Assembly (NCBI RefSeq): GCF_900660525.1
Contig: NZ_LR214970.1
Location: 62,001-126,000, forward strand
Length of the DNA: 64,000 nucleotides
Direction of reading: 5' to 3'
DNA from: Mycoplasmopsis bovigenitalium
GTDB lineage: Bacteria; Bacillota_I; Bacilli_A; Mycoplasmatales; Metamycoplasmataceae
Shown here: positions 20,930-31,768 of the stretch, in pieces
Layout: the number at the start of each line of letters is the position of its first letter
Position numbering within the stretch: the first letter of the stretch is position 1
Position numbers and translations under genes: made by a program
Notes under the pieces: generated by a model
What the model was told of the DNA's origin: nothing
What the model saw: the letters and a program-made list of their open reading frames with translations, nothing else
Databases searched by the model: none

Positions 20930-21922
20930 ATGAATCCAGTCAAAACTGATAAAGATTTTAAAATGTTTTCGAGATGGTCAATTAGGCGTATCACTTTTAT
21001 TGGTATGTTGATTGCTATTTCAGTGTCTTTCTTTTTGGTTGTTGTGCAACTAATGCCTTTTTTGTCTTTACCTTCATACAAAATTAGCATTATTGGTTTG
21101 CCAATTAAAATTGCAGGATTTATATTTGGCCCAGTTGTTGGTGGGTTTGTTGGTTTGGTTTCTGAACTTATTTCTTATGCTTTAGTTCCAACATACTTTG
21201 ATAAGTTCTTTATTTTAGCCGCTGTTCTGGATGGGGTAATTCCAGGCATAATAAGTTGATTATTTTTTAGACTTATTCGCTTCAGCTATGGGGGCAAATT
21301 CACTGATGGTGTTTATGCTGAAAAAATATATAAATTATTTAAAAAACTTGACAAATTGCGCTTAAATCCCATTGAAAACGAAAAAATCATTCAAAAAATT
21401 GAAGATAAAATAATCCTTCTAAATAATTATAGATTTGGTAGTAAATTACACAAAACATCAAAAAGAAATCTATTAAATATCAATATGATTGTATGCTTGT
21501 TAATAATATTATTCATTATTGTTGCTGTTGTAAGTTATATTGGTTTCCATGTTGATGAAGCAGTCATTCAAAGAGGTGTTATTCCAAATCGTTGATTATT
21601 GCTTGCAATAATGCTTTCTGGTTATGTTTTAATGATGTTATTCATTATTGCTGCTCGCTTTAAGTTGAGAAGACAACTTTATTTAGTTATTGTGCCAATT
21701 GTTGTTTTTTCAGCAGTGTTAGAGACATTTAATGTACCAATTTTAGCTTTAGCTGAACAAAATAGCCTTGAAAATGGTAAACATGTAGGTTCGATATTTG
21801 TTTACATGTTTCAACACATAGTTACAAGCCCTGTTAAAATTTGAGGAAATATGTTTATAATTTTCTTTACTTATCAAATAATATCGCCATTAATTTATAA
21901 AAATCATGAAATAACATACTAA
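20930..21922 (+). CDS. ECF transporter substrate-binding (S) component-like membrane protein
   Basis: Integral membrane protein of 330 aa, probably a vitamin-capturing S component. The N-terminal half has the fold-typical series: a first helix after an Arg-rich start, KISIIGLPIKIAGFIFGPVVGGFVGLVSELISY, where GPVVGG-V-G--SE matches the FolT/RibU group, and a later AAVLDGVIPGIISW block. The protein is longer than usual S components (~180-200 aa): a charged cytoplasmic insert (about residues 125-180) separates it from additional membrane helices. The ligand cannot be predicted. AAGGAAAATT precedes the ATG, and the S41-like gene follows after 14 bases. Confidence 0.75.
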
Positions 21923-21936
21923 ATATTAGAGGAATA

Positions 21937-23886
21937 ATGTCAAAAAAAATAAAATCATTCATTGCTTCTGTCATTTCGTTAATTTTGCCTACAACACTTC
22001 TAAGCAGTTCTTGTGTAACCAACATCTCAAACAAAATTAACAACTTCAAAAATCTAAATAAAGATAACAAAAACACACCAAATCACGAGGTTAGCAATCC
22101 AGGCACATCGCCTAAAAAAACAATCCCAATAACCCCAATACAAAATCCACCCAAAAAATCTATTCCGCCAATTGATAAAACAATAGAAAACACATTAAAT
22201 TTTATTGGTGATAAACCATTTTATAATATAAATTCAGACACTAATATTGAAGACCAAAAAACAACATTTAAAACATATATTCACAAAAAAACCAATGATG
22301 TTTATATTAATTTAAATGAAGTTATTGAAAAAATAGGCTTTTTGTTCAATGGAAATAAAATTCAATATAAAAAGAATAGTATCACCAAAAAAATTGCTGA
22401 TATTGATTTAGGCAATAACAATGAATTGTTCAAGTTTGATGAAGATACAAACGAAATTATTTTTACTTCTTCAAGTGCTTTTAAATTAAATCCGTCAAAT
22501 TTTCAATGATTTAAATACAATGATATTCGCTATAATGAAACAAAATTTTTGCGAACAAAAAATAAATATAATACCCATAATAAGTTAAAACTTGGTGACT
22601 ACCAAATGGAAATTATTATTGACAATCAACAAATTTATTTACCATTTTGAGCTTTCAACTTAATGTTTATTTCAAATCAATACTACAACATACAATTTAA
22701 CGGAAAAAGTTTTATTGGTCTAAATTATCAAACTTCTAGACAGGTTATAGCCGGTCGTCACCGTCTTGATCCAGATTTTTTAAATACAATGGATGCATAT
22801 TACAATAACTCATTAGAATTAAAATATTCTAGAATTAATAATTTAAATTATTTAGCCTTTTTATTTGATAATTATTTTGGATTAGCCCAAAATTTATATA
22901 AATCTAAACAAGTGAAAAATTTTTATGGTTTAGTTGAATCATATAACCTTAAAAATCGATTATTATCAACCTCTAAATCAGAATATGTTTCTGCATACGA
23001 TGAACTTTGAAATAACATTTTAAATGACCCTCACTCTAGAATTATTAGTAAATCATACGATTGAAAATATTGAGACGTTCACAGGTCGCAGAACATTTCA
23101 CAGAAAAACAAAGAAATGCTTGATAATAGACAAAAACTAATGGTTGCTCGATTTGAAGCAAAAAATCCAGAAAACCACAACCATAATTTAATTAATAAAA
23201 TAACGCACGTTTACAAAGACACAGCTAGAATTGTTTTGGATAATTTTGAAGATATAGCTGCATTGTCTGGAAGTAATATTGAAAAATGAAAATACAATTC
23301 ATTCGCGAGAATGAAGGCAGCTATGGACCGCATTAAAGAAGATGATCCAAATAACCAAGTTAAAAATATTATTTTAGATTTATCTTTAAATGGTGGAGGT
23401 TCATCCTTGGAGCTTCAAAAAACACTTGGATTTATAAATAATAAAGATATATCATTAATCATTCATGACAAATTAAGCAGTGAATATACTTACCTAAACT
23501 ACAATGTTGATACAAATAATGATAAATTGTACAATGAAAAAGATGGTTTTTCAGAGTACAAATGATATGTTTTGGTCGGGGTTAACACCTTCAGTGCCGC
23601 CAATTTATTTGCACACGTTGTAAAACAAGAAAACATTGCCACTGTCATTGGCCAAAAAACAGGTGGTGGAATGTTTTCTGTTTTGCCAACAATTCTTCCT
23701 GACGGAACAAATGTTGATATTTCAAGTACTCTAGCTTGAACCGGAAAGCCCAATAGAGAAGTACGCACATCAGAAGACCTACCATTTACAGATCAAGGAA
23801 TTGAGCCCGATTTTTATGTTGATTACAAAAACTTTACAAAACACGATATATTGAATTATCTAATTAAAAAGGAAAATAATGGTTAA
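21937..23886 (+). CDS. S41-family peptidase-like lipoprotein (first of tandem pair)
   Basis: Exported lipoprotein of 649 aa with Cys26 after LLSSS. A Pro/Lys-rich linker (about 40-75) precedes a domain unique to these paralogues, then a C-terminal S41/tail-specific protease fold. Seen there: IILDLSLNGGGSS (residues 478-490), VGVNTFSAAN with Ser553 in the nucleophile position, and IGQKTGGGMFSVLP with Lys574 as candidate general base. S41 enzymes cleave C-terminal regions of proteins using Ser-Lys; activity here is inferred. The gene overlaps the following paralogue by 8 bases. Trp is TGA-encoded throughout. Confidence 0.8.
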
Positions 23887-25651
23887 AAAAAGAATTTGAA
23901 TACCGCTAACAGTTGCAGCTTGTGTAATAGCTATGAGTCCAATCGTAGCTGCTCCTTTTTTGCTTAATATTTTAAAAAACAAATTTTATGATTCTAATAT
24001 TCAAAATATTAAAGATTCCGAAACACCAAAACAACTAAATCTATACAAAAATGCAGAGTTAGTTAATGTTTCTAATGGATTTTTACAAGAACCAAGTGAA
24101 ATAAGGGTATATCAACATAAAGAAAGCGAAGATTACTATATTAATGCTATAGAAGTGTTCAAAAAAATGAATAATTTTTTTCGATTAAATGGAGTGAATG
24201 CAAATAATATTAACAATAAATTTGTGTTAAGCAACAATGGTGCAAATGTTTACTTTAATGAAAAAGATTCAACTATTTCATTCAAAAATTTCAATGATTT
24301 TTCCTTTATAAAAACAACAATTAATAGGGATTACAACAAATACATTAATGAACAATATACATCATTTAAGTTAAATAAGAGTGATTTCAAAAATATTAAT
24401 TTAGCTGAATATGGATTTAATTTTTATGTTTCTGGTGTTAATCTTTATTTGCCAGTTTCTGTGTTTAATTTATTATTTTGTTCGCCAAATTACTTTAATT
24501 TACAATTTAATGGGGAAAAATTAATGGTAAGTAATTATGATGCTACCCATGATATTAATTTTTCAAATAACGAATATGTAATTGACTTTTATAAAGATAA
24601 ATCAAATATACAAAACAGCAAACAACGAAGCACGAATTTAAATTTTTTAGCCCTACTTTTCGATCATTTTCACGGACTTTCGAATCAAATTTACAAGGAA
24701 AATGGGGTTAAAAATTTCAAAGAATTACTAAAAAAACATAGTTTAAATGAACAAATATTAAAAAATCAAGTTAGCGAACATGAAAAATCTTATTACCAAA
24801 TTTGATACAAATATTTTGATGATTTACACTCAAGAATAATTTCAAAATCATATGCTGCGGAAAGTAGCAGATTTCAAATTAATGATGGAATTTATTTATC
24901 TAAACGCAGGGATGAATTTAGAAGTATTTATTCAAAACTAGTTAAATTAAGAAGAGAGAAAAATAAATTAAATAAAATAACTCATTTTTACAAAGATACA
25001 GCAAGAATTATTTTGGATTCATTTTTAGTTGGAACTCATGAACAAATAAATTCTAGCGATCGTTTTAAATATGACTCTTATTGATTGATGAACGATGCAA
25101 TTAGTGAGATAAAACGAGTGGACAAAGATAATAAAATAAAAAATATTGTACTAGACATTTCATTGAATGGTGGCGGCTCAAGTGCTGCTCTGCAAAGAGT
25201 TCTTGGTTTTATAACAAATAGATCACAAAATCTATTTATACAAGATAGAATGAGTGAAATTTACACAAACATTAGTTTTACTATTGGCACCAACCAAGAC
25301 GGGCTTTACAATTACAAAGATTCATATAATAATTACAATTGATATATTTTAGCGGGGAAAAACACATTTAGCGCAGCTAATGTGCTTGCGCACAGTGCTA
25401 AAACAACTAAATATGCTAAATTAATCGGACAAAAAAGTGGTGGTGGTATGTTTGCTGTTTTACCAACTGTTCTTCCTGACGGCACTCATGTTGATATTTC
25501 AAGTCAATCTGGCTGAACATCTGGAACTAATAATAAGATTAAATCGATTGATGATTTACCTTACACCGAACACGGAGTTGAACCAGATTACTACATTCCA
25601 TATGAAAAATTTTATGACGATAACATATTAGAAAATTTATTTGGAAATTAA
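23879..25651 (+). CDS. S41-family peptidase-like membrane-anchored protein (second of pair)
   Basis: Paralogue of the preceding protein, 590 aa. It lacks a lipobox and instead has an uncleaved N-terminal anchor (residues 5-30, WIPLTVAACVIAMSPIVAAP). The C-terminal half repeats the S41 features: IVLDISLNGGGSS, AGKNTFSAAN (Ser498) and IGQKSGGGMFAVLP (Lys519). The middle region aligns by eye with its neighbour ('LNFLALLFDHFHGL' versus 'LNYLAFLFDNYFGL'). It starts with ATG inside the end of the first gene, with AAAAGGAAAAT as ribosome site, so the pair is translationally coupled and probably acts at the cell surface. Confidence 0.8.
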
Positions 25652-25662
25652 AAAAATGTGTA

Positions 25663-25668
25663 TATAAT
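25663..25668 (+). promoter_or_regulatory. -10 box of the small-RNA gene
   Basis: TATAAT with TTGGAA 16 bases upstream as a possible -35; the -35 overlaps the end of the S41 gene. Start predicted near 25675. Confidence 0.6.
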
Positions 25669-25674
25669 TAATTT

Positions 25675-25839
25675 GATGCGTTCCCAATGTGAACGGTTAC
25701 TAGACCTAGAAGGCTAGTTGCTTAAGTGTATATTGCACCTTTCTTACAAAATAATGGAATAAGCCTTATGCGTGATGCTTATTTATTTTCACTTATCTTA
25801 TATGTTAATAATTTAAAGGGCGTAAAACGCCTTTTTTAT
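25675..25839 (+). ncRNA. Structured small RNA of about 165 nt, unidentified
   Basis: A non-coding stretch with its own promoter and a strong terminator (AAAGGGCG-TAAAA-CGCC-TTTTTT near the 3' end). The 5' part folds into CGTTC-CCAATGT-GAACG, then ACTAG-A-CC-TAGAA-GG-CTAGT. Later come AATAAGC/GCTTATT, and TAAGTG can pair with CACTTA, closing a larger domain. It does not match tmRNA, RNase P RNA, SRP RNA or any tRNA that I recognise. A 6S-like or riboswitch-like RNA is possible but unproven. Boundaries are estimates. Confidence 0.6.
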
Positions 25840-25840
25840 A

Positions 25841-25846
25841 TATAAT
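25841..25846 (+). promoter_or_regulatory. -10 box for a leaderless methyltransferase mRNA
   Basis: TATAAT starts two bases after the T run of the small-RNA terminator and 12 before the ATG, leaving 6 bases between box and ATG and no Shine-Dalgarno. Confidence 0.6.
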
Positions 25847-25852
25847 TCATTT

Positions 25853-27178
25853 ATGAATTTTCAGAATGAAATTTTACTTAACATTAAAATAGAAAACTTA
25901 TCATATGAAGGACTAGGAACTTATCGTAATGAAGATAATTTTCCTTATTTTATTGAAAATGCACTTCCTGGCGAAATAGTTGATATTCAAATTAAAAAGA
26001 AAAATTCAAGATTTGCCTTTTGCAAAGTTATAAAGTACCATAAATTTTCTCCACAAAGAAACTTTAATGCTAATGATAAATTGATGCAATCTGGTTCAGC
26101 GTCAATTGCGATGCTTAATTATGATGACCAATTAAAATTTAAGCAAGACTACGTTAAATTTCTTTTTAAAAGAAACATTCATTTTGATGATATTAAAAAT
26201 ATTTTAGAGAATCCAAGCCCTTGAGAGTATAGAAATAAACTAACTGTTTTCGTTAATTTTATCGATAACAAAATAGTTTTAGGATTATATGAAAAAAATA
26301 CGCATAATATCATTGAACAAGATAATTATGATCTAGCATTAAAGCCAATTCAATTGATTTTTGAATGAATTAGTAAAAATATTAATAATTATCCGTTAAT
26401 AAAAAAACAAGTTAAATTCATTGAAAGTATAACAGTTAGACATTCGAATTTTTCTAATCAATCATTAGTAATTATTAACTCATCTAATTTAGTTGATATT
26501 CCCCACGAATTTATTAATGATTTGATAAATAGTAATACTAGTGTTGTGAATATTATCCAGAACATGAAAAACAATACAAAAATTTCAAGCGAAAAATATT
26601 TAAATAATTCAACTTTTATCATTGACCAAATTGGCGAATTTCAATATAAAATCAATTGAAATAGTTTTTTCCAAGTTAATAATTATCAAGTTAATAATTT
26701 ATATAACTTGTTGTTAAATAATTTAAATCTTAAACCCAACAGCATCGTTATTGATGCATATTCTGGTATAGGTTCAATAAGTTTAAAACTGGCCAAAGCA
26801 TCTAAGTTTGTGTATGGATTAGAAATAATAAAAGAAGCAGTGGATAATGCTGTTGAAAATGCCAAATTAAATATTATCGATAATGTCAAATTTATTTGTG
26901 GCGACGTCAATAAAACAATAAAAAACATCAACAAAAATGTTGATGTAATTGTTGTTGATCCCCCTAGGTCTGGAATAAGTGATGTTTTTATGAAGTCTAT
27001 AATAGAAATAGCCCCAAAAACAATCGGATATATTTCTTGTGATGTTAAGACAATGTGTCGGGATATAGCAATACTTATGCAAGAAGGATATCAGTTAAAC
27101 TTTCTTCAGCCCTGCGATATGTTCAGTCAAACTCACCATATTGAGTGTGTAGGTATTTTGAATAAAGTTGCTAGTTAA
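25853..27178 (+). CDS. RNA (uracil-5)-methyltransferase, RlmD/RlmCD (TrmA) family
   Basis: SAM-dependent RNA m5U methyltransferase, 441 aa. The N-terminal TRAM-like region (residues 1-55) is followed by the catalytic domain with VIDAYSGIGSISL (SAM site), VIVVDPPRSGIS, and YISCDVKTMCRD, whose Cys is the nucleophile, ending with THHIECV. These are diagnostic of the TrmA/RlmC/RlmD family; 23S rRNA U747 or U1939 is the likely target. The FeS-cluster cysteines of E. coli RlmD are not evident, as in other Mollicutes. The promoter TATAAT lies 6 bases before the ATG, so it is probably leaderless. Confidence 0.9.
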
Positions 27179-27230
27179 TTTAATATGTAAAATGACCTAT
27201 TAATTCATTTTACCGTTGAATTTGTAAATT

Positions 27231-27256
27231 TAAAAAATGCGCGGACGCATTTTTTA
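27231..27256. terminator. Bidirectional terminator between the RNA methyltransferase and frr
   Basis: AAAAAATGCG/CGCATTTTTT perfect arms with a 4-base loop. A and T flanks make it active on both strands, and it abuts the frr stop codon. Confidence 0.85.
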
Positions 27257-27805
27257 TAATGTTGTAAGTTCTTTTTCTTTTTCTTGAGTTATTTTGTTTA
27301 TTAATTCAATTTTGATATCAACTTGTTTTTGAATAGTATCTTGATATCTTTTTTGTTCATCTTCACTCAACTCTTCGTCTGCTTTTATAGCTTTTAGTAC
27401 ATCTTGACGCGCGTTTCTAACACCAATTTTAGCTTGTTCAGTGAACTTTGCAAGACTTTTTACAAGTTCTTTTCTTCTGTCAGATGTTAAAGCAGGGAAA
27501 GTTAATCTAACTTGATTTCCTTCATCAACTGGATTAATTCCTAAATTAGCAGCCATTAATGCCTTTGCAATATCCTTAACAGAAGATACATCAAAAGGCT
27601 TAACTAGTAATTGAGACGCTTCAGGAACCGAAATATTTGCAAGTTCCTCAAGAGGAGTCATAGTTCCATAGTAATCAATTTTAATACCTTTGATTAATTG
27701 TGGGTTTGCTCTACCAGTTGAAATTTTTGATAATTCAAATTCGTAGTGATGAATTGATTTTACTGCTTGTTCGTCAAAATTCATTAAATATAGTTCTAAT
27801 TCCAT
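27254..27805 (-). CDS. frr: Ribosome recycling factor
   Basis: Splits post-termination ribosomes together with EF-G. 183 aa, normal length. Contains ISTGRANPQLIKGIKIDYYGTMTPL and TSDRRKELVKSLAKFTEQAKIGVRNAR, the hallmark segments of RRF. The ATG overlaps the pyrH stop by one base (TAATG), the same pyrH-frr pairing found in most bacteria. A terminator lies immediately downstream. Confidence 0.97.
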   Translation of the reverse strand: MELELYLMNFDEQAVKSIHHYEFELSKISTGRANPQLIKGIKIDYYGTMTPLEELANISVPEASQLLVKPFDVSSVKDIAKALMAANLGINPVDEGNQVRLTFPALTSDRRKELVKSLAKFTEQAKIGVRNARQDVLKAIKADEELSEDEQKRYQDTIQKQVDIKIELINKITQEKEKELTTL

Positions 27806-28521
27806 TATCTTGTTACCTCTGTAAATTCGATATCGCCTTCAATAGCTCTTAATATTGCATCTGGTTCTTGTATATCAAAAACAATCAAACCAATATTATT
27901 ATCACGGGCCATTGCTGTTGCAGTTAGGTCCATGACCTGTAATTTTCTTTCTAGAATTTCATCATATGTAATTTTGTCAAATTTTTTAGCTACAGGATTA
28001 GTTTTTGGATCTGAATCATATATGCCTTTCACTCCATTTTTACCCATAAATATTGTGTCAGCGCCAATTTCAGATGCATATAGTGTTGCCGCGGTATCTG
28101 TTGTAAAGTAAGGGCGGCCAGTCCCACCTACAAAAATAACAACTTCGCCATTTTCAAGATATTTAATAGTTTTTTCATTTATATAGTATTCAGCAACACG
28201 CTCATCTATTCTTAGTGATGAGTTTACACGTGCTTTTAAGCCTGCTTTTTCAAATCCACTTTGAAGTGCTAACCCGTTCATTATTGTTGCAATCATTCCA
28301 ATATGGTCAGCTCTATTTCTTGGTATACCATTTTTTTCAGCGCTTGCACCTCTTCAAAAGTTGCCACCGCCAATTACAACACTAACTTGAACACCTTTTT
28401 CAACTATTTTTTTAAGTTGCAATGCAATCTTTTCAACTAAAACATAATCAATAGCTAAACTCTTTGATTTATTTGCTAACCCTTCACCGGATAATTTAAC
28501 CAAAATTCTTTTAAATTTCAT
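27805..28521 (-). CDS. pyrH: UMP kinase
   Basis: Phosphorylates UMP to UDP in pyrimidine nucleotide synthesis; cytoplasmic hexamer. 238 aa. It begins MKFKRILVKLSGEGLANKS and includes VVIGGGNFWRG, HIGMIATIMNGLALQ and FVGGTGRPYFTTDTAA, all conserved in the amino-acid-kinase-fold UMPKs. TGA encodes Trp in NFWRG. The start is set by TAGGAGATCAT before the ATG. Forms a coupled pair with frr. Confidence 0.97.
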
Positions 28522-28822
28522 ATGATCTCCTACATAAATAATTATATTATAATCAACTCACATTTTTTGAACATTAAAATACTAATATTTTTTAAAATAT
28601 TAAAATTCAATAGTTAAATTTATAACTATTTTTTCCAAAACATTCATTTTGCAATTGAAAAAGTAAAATAAAAAGAAAAAAATTTATTATTTTAGTGTTG
28701 TAGCTTCATTTTATTAATAAATTTTAGATTTTTAATATAAAGTAAATCTTCAAAAAGAATAATTAGGACAAATATTTAACAATATATATTTATTTAAAAT
28801 AAAATAATTTAAAATATTTATA
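28522..28822. other. 301-base divergent intergenic region
   Basis: Very AT-rich. It holds the pyrH promoter region (minus) and the cdsA promoter (plus). One perfect stem, AATAGTTA/TAACTATT (28609-28630) followed by TTTTTCC, looks like a weak terminator, but no gene ends in front of it. No open frame is seen. Confidence 0.6.
28810..28815 (+). promoter_or_regulatory. -10 box, leaderless cdsA
   Basis: TAAAAT seven bases before the cdsA ATG, with no ribosome site between. Confidence 0.45.
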
Positions 28823-29749
28823 ATGAAAAAAACATTGTTAAATAGAATTCTTCCAGGTATTTTAATTGTTGTTTATATTTTGATAAATACCATACCTCTT
28901 TCTATATTTTCGCACACTAGTTTAGTTGCGCGTATTTTTTCGTACATTTTTGTTTATACATTGTTTTTTATAATGATTTTTGAGTTATTTAGCGCAATGA
29001 GAATACCAAAATATTGGTCTGCATTTTATATGATTATTTTTGCTCCAGTAGTTATATTTCCCCTTACAATGAACTTACAGTGATTTGATAAAGGTTCAAT
29101 CATGCCAAGCGACACCAACTTAGTTAAACTAATGTCAAGAGCAGCACAAAATTTAGCAAAAGAACCAATGATTTTTTTATTACCACTGATTTCGTCAATA
29201 TCATTCATTTTGTTAGAAACAATAATTAGAAAGAATTCTTTTGTAAATTCATTAACTAGATTTTTTGTTATTCTTTCTTCCACTTATATATTGATTATAT
29301 TTATTAAAATATTTCAAATATCAATAATTTATAAAGGTGCTTGAATTTATTGATTTAGTGTTATTATTGTGAGTTCTGCAACAGATATAACAGGTTGATT
29401 AGCTGGAAAATATTTTGGTCGCAAATTCATTAAAAAGCCTTTTGCGCCAGTTATTTCTCCTAATAAAACTTGAGAAGGATTTATTGGTTCTGTATTGCTT
29501 GGAACAATAGCATCATTCTCTGTTGGATTTGGATTTAATCTATTTAATAATCATATTTTAAACTCATTATTTGGTTTATTCACCCCATTGATATCAATAT
29601 TAGGTGACTTGTACTTTTCATACATAAAACGAATAAACGGTATAAAAGATTACTCTAAAATGTTAGGCGGACACGGTGGCTTGCTTGATAGGCTTGATAG
29701 TAATTCATTTATATCATTCTTTAGTTTTATGTTGTTATTATTTGCATAA
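28823..29749 (+). CDS. cdsA: Phosphatidate cytidylyltransferase (CDP-diglyceride synthase)
   Basis: Makes CDP-diacylglycerol from phosphatidic acid and CTP, the precursor of phosphatidylglycerol and cardiolipin. Integral membrane enzyme of 308 aa with about eight hydrophobic helices. The C-terminus carries the family signature: [20 protein letters not shown] followed by [16 protein letters not shown] encodes Trp several times (for example NLQWFDKG). In many bacteria cdsA follows pyrH-frr; here it is divergent from them. A terminator lies immediately after. Confidence 0.93.
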
Positions 29750-29777
29750 AAAAAGCATGGCTTGTAGCTATGCTTTG
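29750..29777. terminator. Bidirectional terminator between cdsA and fba
   Basis: AAAGCAT-GGC/GCT-ATGCTTT stem with a TTGTA loop and A/T-rich flanks. It overlaps the fba stop on the minus strand. Confidence 0.75.
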
Positions 29778-30631
29778 TTTTTTGAACCAAATTCAATGAT
29801 TTTTTCAATAACGGTCTGTCTCATTGCTTCAACTCCATTTTTTAATAATTTACGTGGATCAAAGTTTTTGCCTTCAAGATCTTTATTGGATAGGATAAAA
29901 GCTCTTGTTGCTTTGTGAAATGATTGTTGCAATTCTGTGTTTACGTTAATTTTTGCAACACCTAGTGATATAGCCTTTTTAACTTGGTCCATTGGCACAC
30001 CTGAACCGCCATGCATTACTAAACCGATTCCACATTGGCTCAATTCAGATAAGCGTTCGAAATTCAATGATTTTCAAGATTTTGGATAAGGACCATGAAT
30101 ATTTCCGAATCCAGCAGCAAGCATTGAAATACCTAAGTCAACCATTTGTTTAACTTGTTTTGGATCTGCTAACTCGCCATCGCTTATAATACCGTCTTCT
30201 TCTCCGCCAATAGATCCAACTTCGGCTTCCACACTGATGCCTAAATGTTGGCAATAATTTACCAATTCTTTTGTTATTGAATAGTTTTCGTCAAATTCTA
30301 GACTTGAGCCATCAAACATAATTGAACTGAATCCTGCTTCAACCGCCTTGTAACAACCTTGTTTTGTTCCATGGTCTAAATGTAGTGCAACTGGAATTGA
30401 AATATTTAAATCATCAATTAAGCCATTAACCATATTTGCAACAGTTTTGTAGCCGCCCATATATTTAATAGCTCCCTCGCTAACACCAATTATTAGTGGA
30501 GATTGCATTTCTTCGGCCGCCAATAATGTTGTTTTTGCTCACTCTAGATTGTTTATGTTGATATGTGGAACTGCATATTTTTCTTGGTAAGCTTTTTTAA
30601 TTAAGTTTGTAGCATTAACTAATTTTGTCAT
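29768..30631 (-). CDS. fba: Fructose-bisphosphate aldolase, class II
   Basis: Glycolytic enzyme cleaving fructose 1,6-bisphosphate into DHAP and G3P; cytoplasmic, zinc-dependent. 287 aa. Visible: the N-terminal NATNLIKKAYQEKYAVPHINI, zinc motif ALHLDHGT, IMFDGSSLEFDENY, VEAEVGSIGGEED and the phosphate-binding LVMHGGSGVP. TGA encodes Trp in NNLEWAKT and FNDFQDFG-like segments. It lies one base after rpoE on the same strand; the rpoE-fba pairing is also seen in M. pneumoniae. Essential for energy metabolism unless the organism is non-glycolytic. Confidence 0.95.
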
Positions 30632-30632
30632 A

Positions 30633-30899
30633 TTATTTAACCTTGAAACCTGGTCTTATTGATCATTCACCTTTGTCGTTTCTAATGAAATTTGAATCAA
30701 CTGTTAGTAGTCTATATAATTCACCTAATTTATTGATTCTAATTTCTGAATATTCTTTATTTTTTTCATCGGCCTCAATTTGTCATTTTGTTTTTAATTC
30801 TAATTCGACTTTGTCAAATAGAACATAAAAATCAATGAATACGTTATTTTGGCATTGTTCATAAGCAAACTCTGAAACTATATCAAGCATTGTTTTCAT
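30633..30899 (-). CDS. rpoE: RNA polymerase delta subunit (HARE-HTH domain)
   Basis: 88-aa protein with the winged-helix HARE-HTH fold of Gram-positive RNA polymerase delta: MKTMLDIVSEFAYEQCQNN at the start, then RINKLGELYRLLTVDSNFIR and GEWSIRPGF. Delta increases polymerase recycling and promoter selectivity. The long acidic tail of the B. subtilis protein is absent, leaving only the N-terminal domain. Two TGA codons are Trp. Ends one base before fba begins, so the two are co-transcribed. GGAGTTTGAAT precedes the ATG. Confidence 0.85.
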
Positions 30900-30971
30900 A
30901 TTCAAACTCCTTAATTACAAATAATTAAAACACAAATTGCATTAACTGCAATTTATGCCATATATTAACTA

Positions 30972-31751
30972 CTAAAAGAAGAAACCTTCTCATACATACA
31001 TTCTTAAAATAAGAATAATTATGCAAATGATTTCTAAAATAACTGCAAATGATCATAATCAAATGATTGGTTTGCCTCAAATGGTACGACTTACATAATG
31101 GGTGTAAATTTGTTTTGGTTTGTTCATTTCGATTGCTTTAAAGCCATCAATTAAACGTGTGTGTTCTTTTGAAGATTCTGCGCCATTACGAACTACATAA
31201 GCTGCAGTTACTGTGTTGTCATCGTTTCAAGACAATGCAGTGGCAACAAATTCGTATTGATTTTCACTTGATAATACATCATCAAGAGTAACTTCCGATG
31301 CTGTTTTTTGGTCTGCATAATTAACAAATACTTTAAGTTCTTTAGCGACTTTGTCTAGGTCAATTGCTTCCTTAACCTCTTCAACAACTTTAACTTCTTC
31401 AACTTTTTCTTTATTTGCTTTTGAAGGACTTACATCAACAAGTTCTTCCTTGTTAATAAATTCAATAACTTCTTCATCTCTAACTTTTTGGTCTTGAACT
31501 CTGCTTAACATTGTTACTGTTTTTTCAGGAGTTGTAGAACCTCTATAAGCACCGTTTTGATGGAATCAAATTCTAGAGTCACCATCTAACTGCGGAGCAA
31601 TTACATTGAATTCTTCAATACCCTCTTTAAAGCTTTTGAAATTTGTGTATGCCTTAATGCCTGCTCTTTTTAAATTAAATGAAATTTGTCTATTTTCATC
31701 ATATTTTTCTGATAAGTAGAATCTATATAATTTAGGTTTTTTTGTACTCAT
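30972..31751 (-). CDS. Tail-anchored membrane protein, unknown function
   Basis: I do not recognise this 259-aa protein. The N-terminal ~85 residues form a mixed domain beginning STKKPKLYRFYLSEKYDENR. Then comes a Glu/Lys/Val-rich charged linker (about 90-140, with VEEVKVVEEVKEAIDLDKV), and a second small domain (about 140-215). One hydrophobic helix sits near the very C-terminus (about 228-252) with an aromatic end, WEGFFF. It has no signal peptide, so the bulk should be cytoplasmic. A similar layout in the next gene suggests a functional pair. GGAGAAAAAT precedes the ATG. Confidence 0.7.
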
Positions 31752-31768
31752 ATTTTTCTCCTACAACC

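Noticed and set aside
28609-28635. Stem AATAGTTA/TAACTATT as a terminator or small-RNA end
   Set aside because: No gene or promoter is seen upstream of it on either strand; an 8-bp AT-rich stem is easily found by chance here.
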